In this document: positions 16,449 through 26,916 of the stretch, piece by piece | Numbering within the stretch: position 1 is the first letter of the stretch | Layout of the letters: each line of letters opens with the position of its first letter | DNA from: Sunxiuqinia indica | GTDB lineage: Bacteria; Bacteroidota; Bacteroidia; Bacteroidales; Prolixibacteraceae | Direction: 5' to 3' | DNA: 64,000 nt | NCBI RefSeq assembly: GCF_009847015.1 | Contig: NZ_WVEM01000008.1 | Coordinates: 1-64,000, forward strand | Position numbers and translations under genes: made by a program | Notes under the pieces: generated by a model | What the model saw: the letters and a program-made list of their open reading frames with translations, nothing else | Told to the model about the DNA's origin: nothing | The model's database searches: none

Positions 16449-17987
16449 TTAGGTCACAGGACCCGGGTTAAATAGTACTAAATCATTGTGCAAGCCAAGT
16501 TTGTCGCAGGCTACTTGTTTCTTTCCACTTGCGACATCCAGTATCAAATGAAATAGCTCCCAACCCATTTCTTCGATGGTTTTCTGACCTAAAGCTACTT
16601 GCCCTGCATCAAGATCAATCAAATCGAACCACCGGTTGCTGAGTTTTGAATTGGAGCCAACTTTAATCACCGGAACCATAGACAACCCGTAAGGAGTACC
16701 TCGGCCGGTCATGAAGACATGTACATTCATTCCTGAGGCCATTTGTAAAGTACCACATACAAAATCGCTGGCTGGCGTGGCTGCATAAGTAAGCCCTTTC
16801 TTGCGGATTTTCTCTCCGGGAGCCAACACATCAACAATTGGACTTGTTCCCGATTTTGCGATAGACCCCAAGGCTTTCTCAACCACATTGCTTAAGCCGC
16901 CTTTTTTGTTGCCGGGAGATGGATTCGCACTTCGATCAACTTGCCCTTTCAGCAAATAATCGTCGTACCACTTCATTTCATCCAGCAATGTTTTAGCAAC
17001 AGTTCGATTGATCGTTCGGGGAACCAAAAGGTGGACAGCATCCCTCACTTCGGTAACTTCAGAGAACATCACACTGCCGCCAGCCCGCACTATAAGGTCG
17101 GCAGCAAAGCCAGCCACCGGGTTGCACGTAATTCCGGAAAAAGCATCACTACCTCCACATTGCATTCCAACAATTAAATCCGAGGCCGGGCAGGTTTCTC
17201 TTTTTCGCTTATTGAGCTTTTTCAAATATTCTTCTGCTAATTTCATCACCCCTTCCGCCATTTCATTAAAACCATGAAAAGACTCATCTTGCATCACTAA
17301 AATAGAAGGTAATCTAGTTGAATCATTACTACTAGTTGGCAAGAGCGTTTCCGGAATCAGTTTTTCACATCCCAAACCCACTACCAGAACTTCGCCTCCA
17401 AAGTTTGGGTTAGTCGCCATATTCTTAATTGTGCGAATTGGCACAACGGCAGCCGGAGCATTAATAGCCACTCCGCATCCATAGGAATGATTCATTGCAA
17501 CAACTCCATCAACGTTTGGGTATTTTGGCAACAACTCTTCCTTAATGCGTTTTGCGACATAATCCGTCAAGCCGGCCACGCATTGAACGCTGGTTGTGAT
17601 TCCCAGCATATTTTTTGTCCCCACACTTCCGTCTTCATTTCGGTATCCTTCAAACGTATATCCTTCCAAAGGCTCAACATCCTTCAATGGAGCCGAACTT
17701 AAGGGAATAGCATCCAAATCAGGTGGAATCGGCAGCTCAACCTGTTTTTCCTGAACCCAAGCTCCCTGAGGAATCAACTCTACAGCATAACCAATGATCT
17801 GCCCGTATCGGACTATCTTTTCGCCTTTGGCAATTGGAACCAGAGCAACTTTGTGTCCGATTGGAACATTTTGCGTCAATTCAGTCCCATCATCCAAAAT
17901 AGTTCCGGCCGGCAACCCTTTTATATTGGCCACAATACCAACATTGTCGTCGCTGGATGTTTTTATTATGATTGGTTTTTCATTCAT
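16449..17987 (-). CDS. garD: Galactarate dehydratase (UxaA/GarD family)
   Basis: Dehydrates galactarate to 5-keto-4-deoxy-glucarate, the entry step of the pathway. 512 residues: an N-terminal SAF-type domain (1 to about 90, [17 protein letters not shown]), then the long metal-dependent dehydratase domain with [33 protein letters not shown] and the C-terminal [12 protein letters not shown] and [11 protein letters not shown] segments. These fit GarD better than altronate dehydratase UxaA, though the two share the fold. The neighbours (permease 7 nt upstream, aldolase, kinase and reductase downstream) support an aldarate substrate. Confidence 0.87.
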   Translation of the reverse strand: MNEKPIIIKTSSDDNVGIVANIKGLPAGTILDDGTELTQNVPIGHKVALVPIAKGEKIVRYGQIIGYAVELIPQGAWVQEKQVELPIPPDLDAIPLSSAPLKDVEPLEGYTFEGYRNEDGSVGTKNMLGITTSVQCVAGLTDYVAKRIKEELLPKYPNVDGVVAMNHSYGCGVAINAPAAVVPIRTIKNMATNPNFGGEVLVVGLGCEKLIPETLLPTSSNDSTRLPSILVMQDESFHGFNEMAEGVMKLAEEYLKKLNKRKRETCPASDLIVGMQCGGSDAFSGITCNPVAGFAADLIVRAGGSVMFSEVTEVRDAVHLLVPRTINRTVAKTLLDEMKWYDDYLLKGQVDRSANPSPGNKKGGLSNVVEKALGSIAKSGTSPIVDVLAPGEKIRKKGLTYAATPASDFVCGTLQMASGMNVHVFMTGRGTPYGLSMVPVIKVGSNSKLSNRWFDLIDLDAGQVALGQKTIEEMGWELFHLILDVASGKKQVACDKLGLHNDLVLFNPGPVT

Positions 17988-17994
17988 TGTCAGT

Positions 17995-19431
17995 TTATAT
18001 TAATGGAAATACTTTTGATAAAATCATGACAGCAATAAGCCCTGAAATTGCCATAACAGTTAAAAGTAAAGAAAAATGTCGTATGGTTTCCTTTTCATCC
18101 ATACCACTCATTCTTAAAATAATCCAGAACGCGCTATCGTTCATCCAAGCAAATATCTTTGAGCCGCAGCCAATTGCCAACGCCAGATACACCGGATGAA
18201 ATTGCAACCCTGCACTACTTCCTAATCCACTCATAACGCCAATGGCTGTAACCATTGCTACCGTTGCTGAACCTTGAGCTGAACGTACCGCCGCTGTTAT
18301 GATAAAAGCCATGGGTAGCAAAGCCATTTGATAATTGGCAGCCAGATTTTCAATCCGGATACCAATCCCGGTTTGCTGAAGCATTTGTCCAAAGGCACCA
18401 CCTGCTGAAGTAATTAAAATAATCACACCGGCACTGGTTAGCGATTCATAGATAAATTTCTGAAACTTTTTCACATCTTTCAACCTAACCCATAAAAGGT
18501 AAATCCCCACTCCTGCGGCAAGGGTTAAAGCAATATTGGCATCTCCAACGATAGCAAAAAAGTTCGTCGCACCTTTTTCAAACGGAGATAAGATTGCTTC
18601 CCTTCCATCCACCAGCATTTTTGAGATCGTATTTCCTGTAATCAATATTATAGGTAAAACAACAGGCATTAATGACAACCAAAGGCTTGGTAAATCTTTA
18701 TTTTCCTTTGCTGAAAACTGCTTCAAATCATCGATACTTATATCGGGTGTATCTCGCATAGGTAAAACCCATCGTTTACTGGCCCACTTTCCAAACAAAT
18801 AACCCGAGAGTGATGTAATTGATCCAACAACTAATCCTCCAATAATCATGGTTCCCAAGTCAATCCCCATTTCTTCGGCAACAAACAAAGGTCCCGGTGT
18901 TGGTGGAATAAGCGAATGTGCCATTACGCCACCGGCCATCACCATCATCAAGTACATGCTAAACTTCTTGGGGTCGCGAATACTCATCGATTTTACGATC
19001 GGAATCATTAAATAGAAAACAGTGTCAAAGAATACCGGGATAGCCAGAGTAAAACTTCCACTTAACAGCGCCAGAGAAGTTCTTTTTTTACCGAATAAAC
19101 TCAAGACTCCCCTCACAATTCGTTCGGCTCCTCCACTTCGCATCAGTGCTGTTCCAAGTATTGAGGCAAGCGCAATTAAGATTCCGATTTTTGCAGAGGT
19201 ATTTCCAAATGCATTTGCTAAACGTTTTCCGATGACCAAATTCGAAAATTCCTGAGCCTCATGGGTCGTCATTCCGCTATGGGTGGCATAACTATATATT
19301 AGATCGGGAGAGGTAAGCAGGCCAGTTACCAAAGCAGCGAGGAGCAGCGATATCACAGCGTGCAATTTGAGCACAATGATGCAGAACAAGACAACAACTG
19401 TGCCTGTCAGAATAATAATGATAGGATCCAT
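17995..19431 (-). CDS. GntP-family sugar-acid permease
   Basis: Inner-membrane proton symporter for a sugar acid, 478 residues and about 12 hydrophobic segments. Family features: the N-terminal [22 protein letters not shown], the [21 protein letters not shown] loop (split here for clarity: [15 protein letters not shown] then [10 protein letters not shown]), and the C-terminal [17 protein letters not shown]. GntP transporters carry gluconate, idonate, glycerate and similar acids. Lying directly before garD with a 7-nt gap, it probably imports galactarate or another aldarate from the periplasm. Confidence 0.9.
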   Translation of the reverse strand: MDPIIIILTGTVVVLFCIIVLKLHAVISLLLAALVTGLLTSPDLIYSYATHSGMTTHEAQEFSNLVIGKRLANAFGNTSAKIGILIALASILGTALMRSGGAERIVRGVLSLFGKKRTSLALLSGSFTLAIPVFFDTVFYLMIPIVKSMSIRDPKKFSMYLMMVMAGGVMAHSLIPPTPGPLFVAEEMGIDLGTMIIGGLVVGSITSLSGYLFGKWASKRWVLPMRDTPDISIDDLKQFSAKENKDLPSLWLSLMPVVLPIILITGNTISKMLVDGREAILSPFEKGATNFFAIVGDANIALTLAAGVGIYLLWVRLKDVKKFQKFIYESLTSAGVIILITSAGGAFGQMLQQTGIGIRIENLAANYQMALLPMAFIITAAVRSAQGSATVAMVTAIGVMSGLGSSAGLQFHPVYLALAIGCGSKIFAWMNDSAFWIILRMSGMDEKETIRHFSLLLTVMAISGLIAVMILSKVFPLI

Positions 19432-19443
19432 ATTTGCTAATCC

Positions 19444-20652
19444 TTATCGATCTAATTCAATCGCTGCATCAATGAAAGGGGCGACTCCCTTACAATCATT
19501 AACGACAATATCTTCGGTTACATAATACTCGAAACTACCATCACGATATGGGTTTCCGCCAAGACCTGCTCCCCCACAAATATTTTGCATTTTGATGTAG
19601 CCATCTTCATCTTCAGTAATAAATACGTTAACCATATCATCGAAACAATCATTGGCAACATCCAGATAACTTTCATCCAAGTAGCCATTCTTTGCTCCTT
19701 TAGCAATCGAATAAGTAAACATGGCGGTACACGAGCCTTCTTTGTAATTGCCTTCGCGGTTAGGTAAGTCCATAATTTGGTACCAGACCCCTGCCTCCGG
19801 ATAGCGTACTTTCAACACTGCATCAACTGTCTGTTGAAATATTTTTATAATCTGATCTCTTTCTGGATGATCTTCAGGCAAATAATCTAACACGTCTACA
19901 ATAGCCATCAAATACCAACCAATCGATCGCCCCCAAAAATACGACGATCGGCCCGTTTTTGGATCAGCCCATGCCTGTTCTTTACTTTCATCCTGAGCAT
20001 GATATAATAGTCCGGTTTCAGGATCATATGTCTTTTCGTAAACTAAAAGTATTTGGTGAGCCACCACATCAAACCATTCGGGTTGATCAAATTCTTTAGC
20101 ATACTGAGCTAAAAAGGGTGAAGCCATATACAAACCATCCAACCACATTTGATGAGGGTATATTTTTTTATGCCAAAAACCGCCGTCGCTGGTTTTCGGA
20201 TGTGTACGCATTTGATCAACAAATTGCTCTAATGCGATTTTATATTTTTCTTCTCCGGTTTTTTTGTATAACCTGAACAAATTTTTTGCTGGGTTAACAC
20301 GGTCAATATTGTATTCTTCTTTTTCATAACCTTTCACTGTGCCATCTTCCTGTATAAAATAGTTGATGTAATCTTCCAAGTATTTGGAATATTTAGGATC
20401 AACATCTCCAAGTTTAGCAATCGCTGATCCCATATAACCAACGTCATAATCCCAATCTCCGTCTTTATATTTGCGCGCGGGATTATTAATTTTTTCAAAA
20501 TATAATAGGGTGTCGCTCGTGTGCATTATGGAATTGGCCATACGAACCGACCACTTTTCCTTTTCCTCAACCTTTGTTTGAGACTCTTTCTTTGGTTTCG
20601 AGTTGCACGAAATAAATAGTATGACAACAAGAGGGAACAATATTTTATTCAT
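19444..20652 (-). CDS. GH105 unsaturated rhamnogalacturonyl/uronyl hydrolase lipoprotein
   Basis: Hydrolyses the terminal unsaturated uronic acid left by polysaccharide lyases, releasing 5-keto-4-deoxyuronate. 402 residues; lipobox LFISC with C16, so it is membrane-anchored in the periplasm or surface. The (alpha/alpha)6-barrel shows GGFWHKKIYPHQMWLDG with the expected catalytic aspartate D172, and GRSIGWYLMAI around 220. It is the only enzyme between SusD and the aldarate genes, reading on with a 12-nt gap to the permease. A 32-nt perfect palindrome separates it from susD. No polysaccharide lyase is encoded in the window, so its substrate must be produced by genes elsewhere. Confidence 0.9.
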   Translation of the reverse strand: MNKILFPLVVILFISCNSKPKKESQTKVEEKEKWSVRMANSIMHTSDTLLYFEKINNPARKYKDGDWDYDVGYMGSAIAKLGDVDPKYSKYLEDYINYFIQEDGTVKGYEKEEYNIDRVNPAKNLFRLYKKTGEEKYKIALEQFVDQMRTHPKTSDGGFWHKKIYPHQMWLDGLYMASPFLAQYAKEFDQPEWFDVVAHQILLVYEKTYDPETGLLYHAQDESKEQAWADPKTGRSSYFWGRSIGWYLMAIVDVLDYLPEDHPERDQIIKIFQQTVDAVLKVRYPEAGVWYQIMDLPNREGNYKEGSCTAMFTYSIAKGAKNGYLDESYLDVANDCFDDMVNVFITEDEDGYIKMQNICGGAGLGGNPYRDGSFEYYVTEDIVVNDCKGVAPFIDAAIELDR

Positions 20653-20682
20653 AAGTATTATATTTACAGATTAGTAGGTGAG

Positions 20683-20714
20683 AAATACCGAAGATCAATT
20701 GATCTTCGGTATTT
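20683..20714. repeat. 32-nt perfect inverted repeat between susD and GH105
   Basis: Each arm reads AAATACCGAAGATCAA and its complement, with no loop bases left over. It lies 11 nt after the susD stop and 31 nt before the GH105 start. No U-run follows on the minus strand, so it may be a weak terminator or a stability hairpin that lowers expression of the downstream enzymes relative to SusC/SusD. Confidence 0.8.
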
Positions 20715-20725
20715 GAATTTGCAGA

Positions 20726-22348
20726 CTAGTTGTATGCAGGATTTTGACTAAAATCTTTATTTTGGTTCAAATCAATTGCTTCCTGAGGAATAGGTCTTAG
20801 GATTTTTAACTCCCCATTAGCTCCGTTGAAGTTCGATGCTTCGATCATATAATTATGAGCTGATGCTCTCTCTACAAGTTTTCCGGTACGTTTTAGGTCG
20901 AACCAACGGTGATATTCACCCAACAACTCGCGACCACGTTCATCAAGGATAAAATCGATATCTAAGTCAGAAGTCGTGATATCGGCCACTCCAGCTCGCT
21001 GACGCACTTCGTTAATTCGATCAACAGCAGGGCCCGGAGAACCAGCCTTCAGATAAGCTTCCGCTGCCAATAAGTAAGTATCGCCTAAACGCGAAAGGAT
21101 AATATCACGTGTTCCAACTCTTCCATCGCCATTACCACCAAAAGCAGATTTTGGATCGTCAAACTTTTTAAGTGGAATTGTTGCATAGTCGGTACTACGA
21201 CTCACTGAAGGGACATATTCTCCATATGGGTGAATCGTTGCTTCAGGATGAGCTGCAATGTAGGCATCCAATTCAACACTTGTCATCCATTTAGGTACAT
21301 AATAATCTCTCACACTCAGGCCGCTGTGGTCTTCTACGTCGTAATAATCATAGTATCGATCGTAAAGTTCTACCATAAATGAAGCAGCCCAACGTTCATC
21401 ATCCTGTGTAAACAAGTCTATTGTAAACTGTGTCGGACAGAGGTTGTACGTTCTGTATGGCGCATCTCCTGCAACTTCAGAACCACCCAGATACGAGCTG
21501 AAGTAATTACATTGTTTATGCCCCAAACCGGTTGGATCGGTGGCAATTGAAGAAGGATCAAACTGAACAGAGAAAACAACTTCCTCATTCCCTTCATTAC
21601 CGGGAGTCCAAAGTTCTTCGAAAGGAATGGTAAGCGTCTGCCCGCCTATTGCAGCATCAGCATAAGCTGCCGCCTTGCTAAAATCATCGGCAGCACCATA
21701 GCTTTCGTAGCCACGGGTCAAATGTACTTTTGCTAACAAATGTTGAACTGCACGTTTATTTACTCTACCGGTGTACGATCCTGCATCAACGGCATTCAAT
21801 GCATCTTCGAGTTCTACGATGATGAATTCGTAAATTTGGTCAGCAGTGCTCCTGTCAAAGGCCAGTTCTGGTTCCGCTATATAGTTTGTAACTAAACTAA
21901 CTCCACCATATGTTTGCACTAACAGGAAATAGGCATTCGCACGTAAATATTTAATTTCACCGATACGCTTGTTTAAATCACTGTAGCTTTCTGTTTTATC
22001 TGAGTAGAATAGAGCCATGTTGGCAATTTGAATAGCCTCATAACAATTGTTATATAATTGCTCAACGCCATCAGTTGAAGGATTCAACTCAGAATAAGTT
22101 GCGATTTCAATAACACCTGGGTCGCAACCGATAGCATATAAATCAGTTCCATCACAGAAAAGAAATGCATCATTTCCATAGATCTCTCTTAAGTAGGAGT
22201 AGTTTGCGTTTACCAGCGACTCAAAACCTTTCGAGGAGGAATAAAAGTCTGCGGCATTTACACTTGAAAGGTTTTCCTCTTCAATATAGTCTTTACATGA
22301 AGTGAAAATCAATCCAATTATTCCGAGAAATATTATTATTTTTTTCAT
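20726..22348 (-). CDS. SusD/RagB-family nutrient-binding lipoprotein (PUL2)
   Basis: Outer-membrane glycan-binding partner of the SusC 11 nt upstream; 540 residues, usual length. Lipobox LIFTSC gives the acylated cysteine at residue 18. Typical SusD segments: IGEIKYLRANAYFLLVQTYGGV in the TPR-like region (given as IGEIKYLRANAYF then LLVQTYGGV), YLLAAEAYLKAG, INEVRQRAG and LLGEYHRWFDLKRTGKL. The C-terminal PIPQEAIDLNQNKDFSQNP tail is standard. Ligand unknown; the neighbouring GH105 suggests a uronic-acid-containing glycan. Confidence 0.94.
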   Translation of the reverse strand: MKKIIIFLGIIGLIFTSCKDYIEEENLSSVNAADFYSSSKGFESLVNANYSYLREIYGNDAFLFCDGTDLYAIGCDPGVIEIATYSELNPSTDGVEQLYNNCYEAIQIANMALFYSDKTESYSDLNKRIGEIKYLRANAYFLLVQTYGGVSLVTNYIAEPELAFDRSTADQIYEFIIVELEDALNAVDAGSYTGRVNKRAVQHLLAKVHLTRGYESYGAADDFSKAAAYADAAIGGQTLTIPFEELWTPGNEGNEEVVFSVQFDPSSIATDPTGLGHKQCNYFSSYLGGSEVAGDAPYRTYNLCPTQFTIDLFTQDDERWAASFMVELYDRYYDYYDVEDHSGLSVRDYYVPKWMTSVELDAYIAAHPEATIHPYGEYVPSVSRSTDYATIPLKKFDDPKSAFGGNGDGRVGTRDIILSRLGDTYLLAAEAYLKAGSPGPAVDRINEVRQRAGVADITTSDLDIDFILDERGRELLGEYHRWFDLKRTGKLVERASAHNYMIEASNFNGANGELKILRPIPQEAIDLNQNKDFSQNPAYN

Positions 22349-22359
22349 ATCAAAAATTC

Positions 22360-25300
22360 TTAAAAGTTAACATTTACACCAAGTTGATAAATCACGGAGC
22401 CTACTCCCCCGTCATTGTAGGAAGCGCCTGCCCATTCAGGGTCATAACCGTCATAAGATGTAAATACAAACGGATTTAAAATATTCATGTAAATCCGGCA
22501 GCTTTTCATATGCAATTCTTCAGCTAGTTGAGGTTTTAAAGAATAGCCCAAAGCAATGTTCTTTATTTTGACAAAAGAAGCATCGCGATAGTATCCAACA
22601 CCATCATTTCTCCAGTATGTCCCTGCATTACGCGGTTGTGGATACTCGTTCGATACCTGGGCCGGAAGACCAGCGTCATTTGCAGGGATATACCAATCAG
22701 CAATATCTAACTTATTACGTCCACGGTCGCGAACATCAACAAAGTTACTGTGGAAACCACTGCTAACGAATACACCTTGGTTGCCATATAATGAAAACGA
22801 AAAATCAAAATTCTTATAACTCAAACTTGAGTTCATACTTGCTGACCACGAGGGATCGGAAGACCCCAGGATCATGCGGTCATCAGCGGGATCAATATCA
22901 TCGTTATTATTAACGTCTACAACTTTCGCCTGACCTTCTGATTGTCCGTATATGGCTGCTTCAGCGGCCTCACTAGCTTGCCAAATTCCGTCAAACTTAT
23001 AATTATACTGAGCATCGACCGACTCGCCAATAAACCATCCATTACCAACATCATCGACTTTATCCTGTCCATAAAGTGATTCAATGGTGTTTTTATTAGA
23101 CGTGAAGGTAAATGAGGTTTTCCAGTAAAAATCATTCTTGTCGATATTAACCGTTGTTAACGCAACCTCAATACCTTTATTTCGAACTGATCCAACATTG
23201 GCATCCATTTCGTTCCATCCAGATTCCTTTGGTAACTGTTGAGGCATTAACAAATCATCAGACAACCGATTATACACATCGATCGATCCGTAAACCTGAC
23301 TGTTACTGAAAAGGCCAAAATCAACACCAACATTTATCTCGCTGGTTTTCTCCCAAGTTAATTTACTATTCGCGATTGTTTGAGGCAACCATCCATTAGC
23401 CGCTGAACCGAAATAGTCATAGTACATCTGGCGATCCAGTGTATTTGAAGTTGCATAAGGCGATACAATGTTATTTCCAGTAAAACCGTAACTAACTCTG
23501 GCTTTCAAATTTGATATTAAATCCGAATTTGCTAGAAATGGCTCTTCGCTAACACGCCATGCGATAGCTCCTGATGGGAAAGACTCCCATTTGTTCCCTT
23601 CTGAAAGAAGAGACGATCCATCCCAACGATTGGATAAGGTAATTAACAACCGATCGTTATAAGAGTAGTTTAATCGGAAAGAATACGACGTCAATGTTTG
23701 TTTGATATAAGCAGAACTGATATTGTATGTTCCTTGCTCACCTGACCCTAAGTTATGGAATGTTGTTTCAAAAGGCATGTATTTGGAATACATCATTGAA
23801 GTTTCAGTGACGCTTGAGTAAAAACTTTGCACTCCTAATAAGTTAAAAGAATGTTTATCGTAATTACGCTCAATATTGAACTGATTATCCCAGGTATAAC
23901 TAAAGTTCTCATACGTGTCGCGTTGAGCTGACGGCAAATTGTTGTTTGAAATTCCATTGTTGGTCAATGCTCCCCATGCTTGCCCCTGGCGATTAGCATC
24001 GTAATTAAACGAAAAACTACTTTTTAAGGTCAACCATTCAATTGGCATGTATGATAGGTAAGTATTTCCAACTCCATTCCAGCGACGTACATTGTTTGTG
24101 GAGTTTTGTATTTCCAATACCGGATTAAATGTACTTGTCTTGTTAATCAACCAATTGCCATTGGCATCTTTGTATTTTCCTGGCTGTGGATATAAGTTGC
24201 CTACCGAATCAACTGGTGATAAAAATGGATTTAAGCGGAAGGCTTCACGCATAGCAAATTCACTTCCCATTTCCTGTTCGGTTAACGAAGCAGAAAAATT
24301 AGTACCAAAATCTACTTTCTCACTAATATCCTGATTCACACTCATTTTAAATGAGTACTTATCAATTGATTCGTTCTGAATATTTCCTTCTTCATTTTGA
24401 TAACCAATACCAAATGTGTACCCCAACTTATTATTGGTTTTTCCTGAAATGGCTACGTAATGATTTTGTTGCTGCCCATCCTTCAACACAACATCATACC
24501 AATCAGTTGTTTCATTTCTTGCAGCACGTTCGTACAACAAGTCGTTATTTCCTCCGGCACCAACGGCATCTTGCAAAGTCGCTTCAGTAACAGTTCCTGT
24601 TGCCGGATCAGTTTTGGCGGTTGCGAGGTAAGCCGACTGATGATAATACCACCATTTTTCGCCACTCATCATTTCAGGCAACCGAGCCGCTTTCCGAATA
24701 CCATAGTATCCACTGTAAGAAACAGAAACATCTTTCTTTACATCTCCGCCACTTTTTGTAGTAACAATAACAACACCATTCGAACCACGAGATCCATAAA
24801 TAGCTGTTGAAGAAGCATCTTTCAAAACGTCGATGCGAGCAATATCCTGTGGATTTAAAAAGTCAATTCCATCTGTTGGAACACCATCAACAACATACAA
24901 TGGTTTTGCATCAGCACTCATGGAGTTCTTTCCACGGATGGTGATATCGAAACCATCACCGATACGTCCGGTTGAAGATGTAATTTGCACCCCCGCAAGG
25001 CTTCCCTGAATGGCTTCCATTGGGCTTGTTGTTCCTTTTTCAACTAGCGTTTCGGAATCAACACTTCCTACTGATCCGGTTAAATCACGCTTTTTGATTG
25101 TTCCATAACCGACAGCTACAACTTCCTCTAGGCCAATCGTTTCATCTTGCATTGCCACATTGATCGTTTGTCGACCTTGAACCGCAACCTCCTGAGATTT
25201 CATTCCTACAAAAGAATAAACTAATGTCCCATCTGCAGGAACATCTCCAAGTGTATAATTGCCGTCAAAATCAGCAATAGTACCCACAGTTGTCCCCTTA

Positions 25301-25767
25301 ACGACAACTGTTGCTCCAGGAACAGGTTCTCCCATTTCATTGGTTATCTTTCCACTCACTTTGACAGCTTGTTGTTCGGACAAATTTGAGAGTTTACCCT
25401 TTTCGTTTTTATGAATGATGATTAGTTTATTATTCAATGTATAATCCAAATCTGCTTCACTCATCAACATATCAAGAACCTCTTCAATTTCTTTATCCTT
25501 AATATCAACACTGACGACTTTTGACAAATCGACTTCTTTGTTGTTATAGAAGAATGAATACTCAGACTGATCTTCAATCTGCCCCAGTATTTTCTCAATG
25601 GAGAGATTTTTTCCTTCGAGACTTAGTTTAGTATTTTGCGAATAAGTAGCAGCCGAGACCTGAAGCAATGCTACTAAAATAAAGAAGCAAGTTAACCTCA
25701 TAATTCGATAGATTTTTGGGACGTCAGCACCGAAGCCAATCCTCCCATTGTTTCGTTTTTTTTTCAT
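22360..25767 (-). CDS. SusC/RagA TonB-dependent transporter (PUL2)
   Basis: TonB-dependent outer-membrane importer, about 1135 residues from the preferred start at 25767 (MKKKRNNGRIG); an ATG seven codons upstream is also possible. Signal segment RLTCFFILVALLQVSAATYS, STN domain about 55-125 of the longer form, carboxypeptidase-like domain from KVSGKITNEMGEPVPGATVV, plug with VGYGTIKKRDLTGSV and VLKDASSTAIYGSRGSNGV, barrel ending YQLGVNVNF. The STN domain fits with FecR and ECF sigma genes directly upstream, giving a trans-envelope switch that turns the locus on when substrate is transported. A strong hairpin lies between fecR and this gene. Confidence 0.95.
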   Translation of the reverse strand: MKKKRNNGRIGFGADVPKIYRIMRLTCFFILVALLQVSAATYSQNTKLSLEGKNLSIEKILGQIEDQSEYSFFYNNKEVDLSKVVSVDIKDKEIEEVLDMLMSEADLDYTLNNKLIIIHKNEKGKLSNLSEQQAVKVSGKITNEMGEPVPGATVVVKGTTVGTIADFDGNYTLGDVPADGTLVYSFVGMKSQEVAVQGRQTINVAMQDETIGLEEVVAVGYGTIKKRDLTGSVGSVDSETLVEKGTTSPMEAIQGSLAGVQITSSTGRIGDGFDITIRGKNSMSADAKPLYVVDGVPTDGIDFLNPQDIARIDVLKDASSTAIYGSRGSNGVVIVTTKSGGDVKKDVSVSYSGYYGIRKAARLPEMMSGEKWWYYHQSAYLATAKTDPATGTVTEATLQDAVGAGGNNDLLYERAARNETTDWYDVVLKDGQQQNHYVAISGKTNNKLGYTFGIGYQNEEGNIQNESIDKYSFKMSVNQDISEKVDFGTNFSASLTEQEMGSEFAMREAFRLNPFLSPVDSVGNLYPQPGKYKDANGNWLINKTSTFNPVLEIQNSTNNVRRWNGVGNTYLSYMPIEWLTLKSSFSFNYDANRQGQAWGALTNNGISNNNLPSAQRDTYENFSYTWDNQFNIERNYDKHSFNLLGVQSFYSSVTETSMMYSKYMPFETTFHNLGSGEQGTYNISSAYIKQTLTSYSFRLNYSYNDRLLITLSNRWDGSSLLSEGNKWESFPSGAIAWRVSEEPFLANSDLISNLKARVSYGFTGNNIVSPYATSNTLDRQMYYDYFGSAANGWLPQTIANSKLTWEKTSEINVGVDFGLFSNSQVYGSIDVYNRLSDDLLMPQQLPKESGWNEMDANVGSVRNKGIEVALTTVNIDKNDFYWKTSFTFTSNKNTIESLYGQDKVDDVGNGWFIGESVDAQYNYKFDGIWQASEAAEAAIYGQSEGQAKVVDVNNNDDIDPADDRMILGSSDPSWSASMNSSLSYKNFDFSFSLYGNQGVFVSSGFHSNFVDVRDRGRNKLDIADWYIPANDAGLPAQVSNEYPQPRNAGTYWRNDGVGYYRDASFVKIKNIALGYSLKPQLAEELHMKSCRIYMNILNPFVFTSYDGYDPEWAGASYNDGGVGSVIYQLGVNVNF

Positions 25768-25814
25768 AAATTTGAAATGTTTAGACAATTAAAAACTTGA
25801 TTGTTTTTTGATTT

Positions 25815-25843
25815 AGGTAGCGTGTTGTGGCGACACGCTGCCT
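25815..25843. terminator. Hairpin between fecR and susC (PUL2)
   Basis: Arms AGGTAGCGTGT (25815-25825) and ACACGCTGCCT (25833-25843) pair with one wobble. On the minus strand the fecR transcript reaches it 9 nt after the stop codon, but no U-run follows there; the T-run is on the other strand. PUL3 has a hairpin in the same place (40408-40432). Confidence 0.6.
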
Positions 25844-25851
25844 TTATTTTT

Positions 25852-26844
25852 TTACATAGGCTTATAGTTTAGTTTAAACTTTCTAAAACTTATTTTCTCA
25901 TAGTCAATTGGAGTCGTTAGTTTCAATGCATCCAACACTTGCCAGATTGTTTCTTGGTTTTTAAAACTTCCGGAATACACCATCTCATTAAATTCATTGC
26001 TGCTGTACGAAATCTGCACATCGTACCATCTTTCCAGTCGTTTAATCAAATCGGGAAAAGGAATCTCTTTAAATATAAATTCACTATTTATCCAGGCTGT
26101 TTCCGATTTAACGTCTGCCTCATTCAATTCATAATGGTTAGTCTTTCTGTCTAAAGATATTTTTTCACCTGGCTTTATTTCAAATTGTTGATGATCATCC
26201 GTAAACAGTTCTATTTTACCCTCGGCAAGTGTAGCGCCTATTAATTGATCATCATCATAGTTACTTACATTGAACTTAGTGCCGGTAACTACAATATCAA
26301 AATTATTGGTTTGAACGGTGAATGGATGATTTTTGTCTGATTTGACTTCGAAATATGCCTCGCCTTCCAAGTGCACAATTCGATTATTTTTTGAAAAATG
26401 GGTGTCAAATTTAAGATAGCTGTTTGAGTTCAGATTCACTTTCGTGCCATCAGCTAAAGTGACTTCGGAACGGCTGCCTTTGGGCACATAAAACGATTCC
26501 AACTGACTGTTATCCTGTCCAAATTGTATTTGCATCACACTTCCAATCACTAAGCCAAATACTAAAATGGCAGCAACAGCAATAACAGACTTCCATGAAG
26601 ATATTGACTTTGTTCTTTTTTGAGTTGCTTGCTTTCGATAGAATTTTAAAAGCTGTTCATTTACCTTTTCATTGGAGCCTTCGTGGCTTGCATCCCAAAC
26701 GTCTTTCAGCTCAAAAAACAGTCTCTGATTTTTGGGACTGTCCTTAATCCAGTTAACTAATTTTTCTTGTTCGGTGCGCGAAAGATCTCCGTTAAGGTAC
26801 CTTGAGATCATTTGTTGTATTTCGGATGAATTTATTGTAGTCAT
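25852..26844 (-). CDS. FecR-family anti-sigma factor (PUL2)
   Basis: Inner-membrane anti-sigma factor that holds the ECF sigma factor encoded just upstream and releases it on a signal from the STN domain of SusC. Preferred start 26844 (MTTINSSEIQQMISRYLNGD) gives 330 residues. N-terminal cytoplasmic part to about 85, one transmembrane helix (VIAVAAILVFGLVIGSVM, about 95-112), then the periplasmic FecR domain with ADGTKVNLNSNSYLKF, GEAYFEV and TNNFDIVVTGTKFNVS, and a C-terminal STN-like DUF4974 domain (FPDLIKRLERWYDVQISY). Confidence 0.94.
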   Translation of the reverse strand: MTTINSSEIQQMISRYLNGDLSRTEQEKLVNWIKDSPKNQRLFFELKDVWDASHEGSNEKVNEQLLKFYRKQATQKRTKSISSWKSVIAVAAILVFGLVIGSVMQIQFGQDNSQLESFYVPKGSRSEVTLADGTKVNLNSNSYLKFDTHFSKNNRIVHLEGEAYFEVKSDKNHPFTVQTNNFDIVVTGTKFNVSNYDDDQLIGATLAEGKIELFTDDHQQFEIKPGEKISLDRKTNHYELNEADVKSETAWINSEFIFKEIPFPDLIKRLERWYDVQISYSSNEFNEMVYSGSFKNQETIWQVLDALKLTTPIDYEKISFRKFKLNYKPM

Positions 26845-26916
26845 GATTAAATTATCATCATTTACTACTAACACAACCAAGGATGGAAAATTACGTCATC
26901 AAAAGTCGAAAAAAAT

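Noticed and set aside
16449-17987. Altronate dehydratase (UxaA) as an alternative name for the dehydratase
   Set aside because: Same superfamily, but neighbours GarR and glycerate kinase belong to aldarate breakdown, and no UxaB or UxaC gene is nearby.
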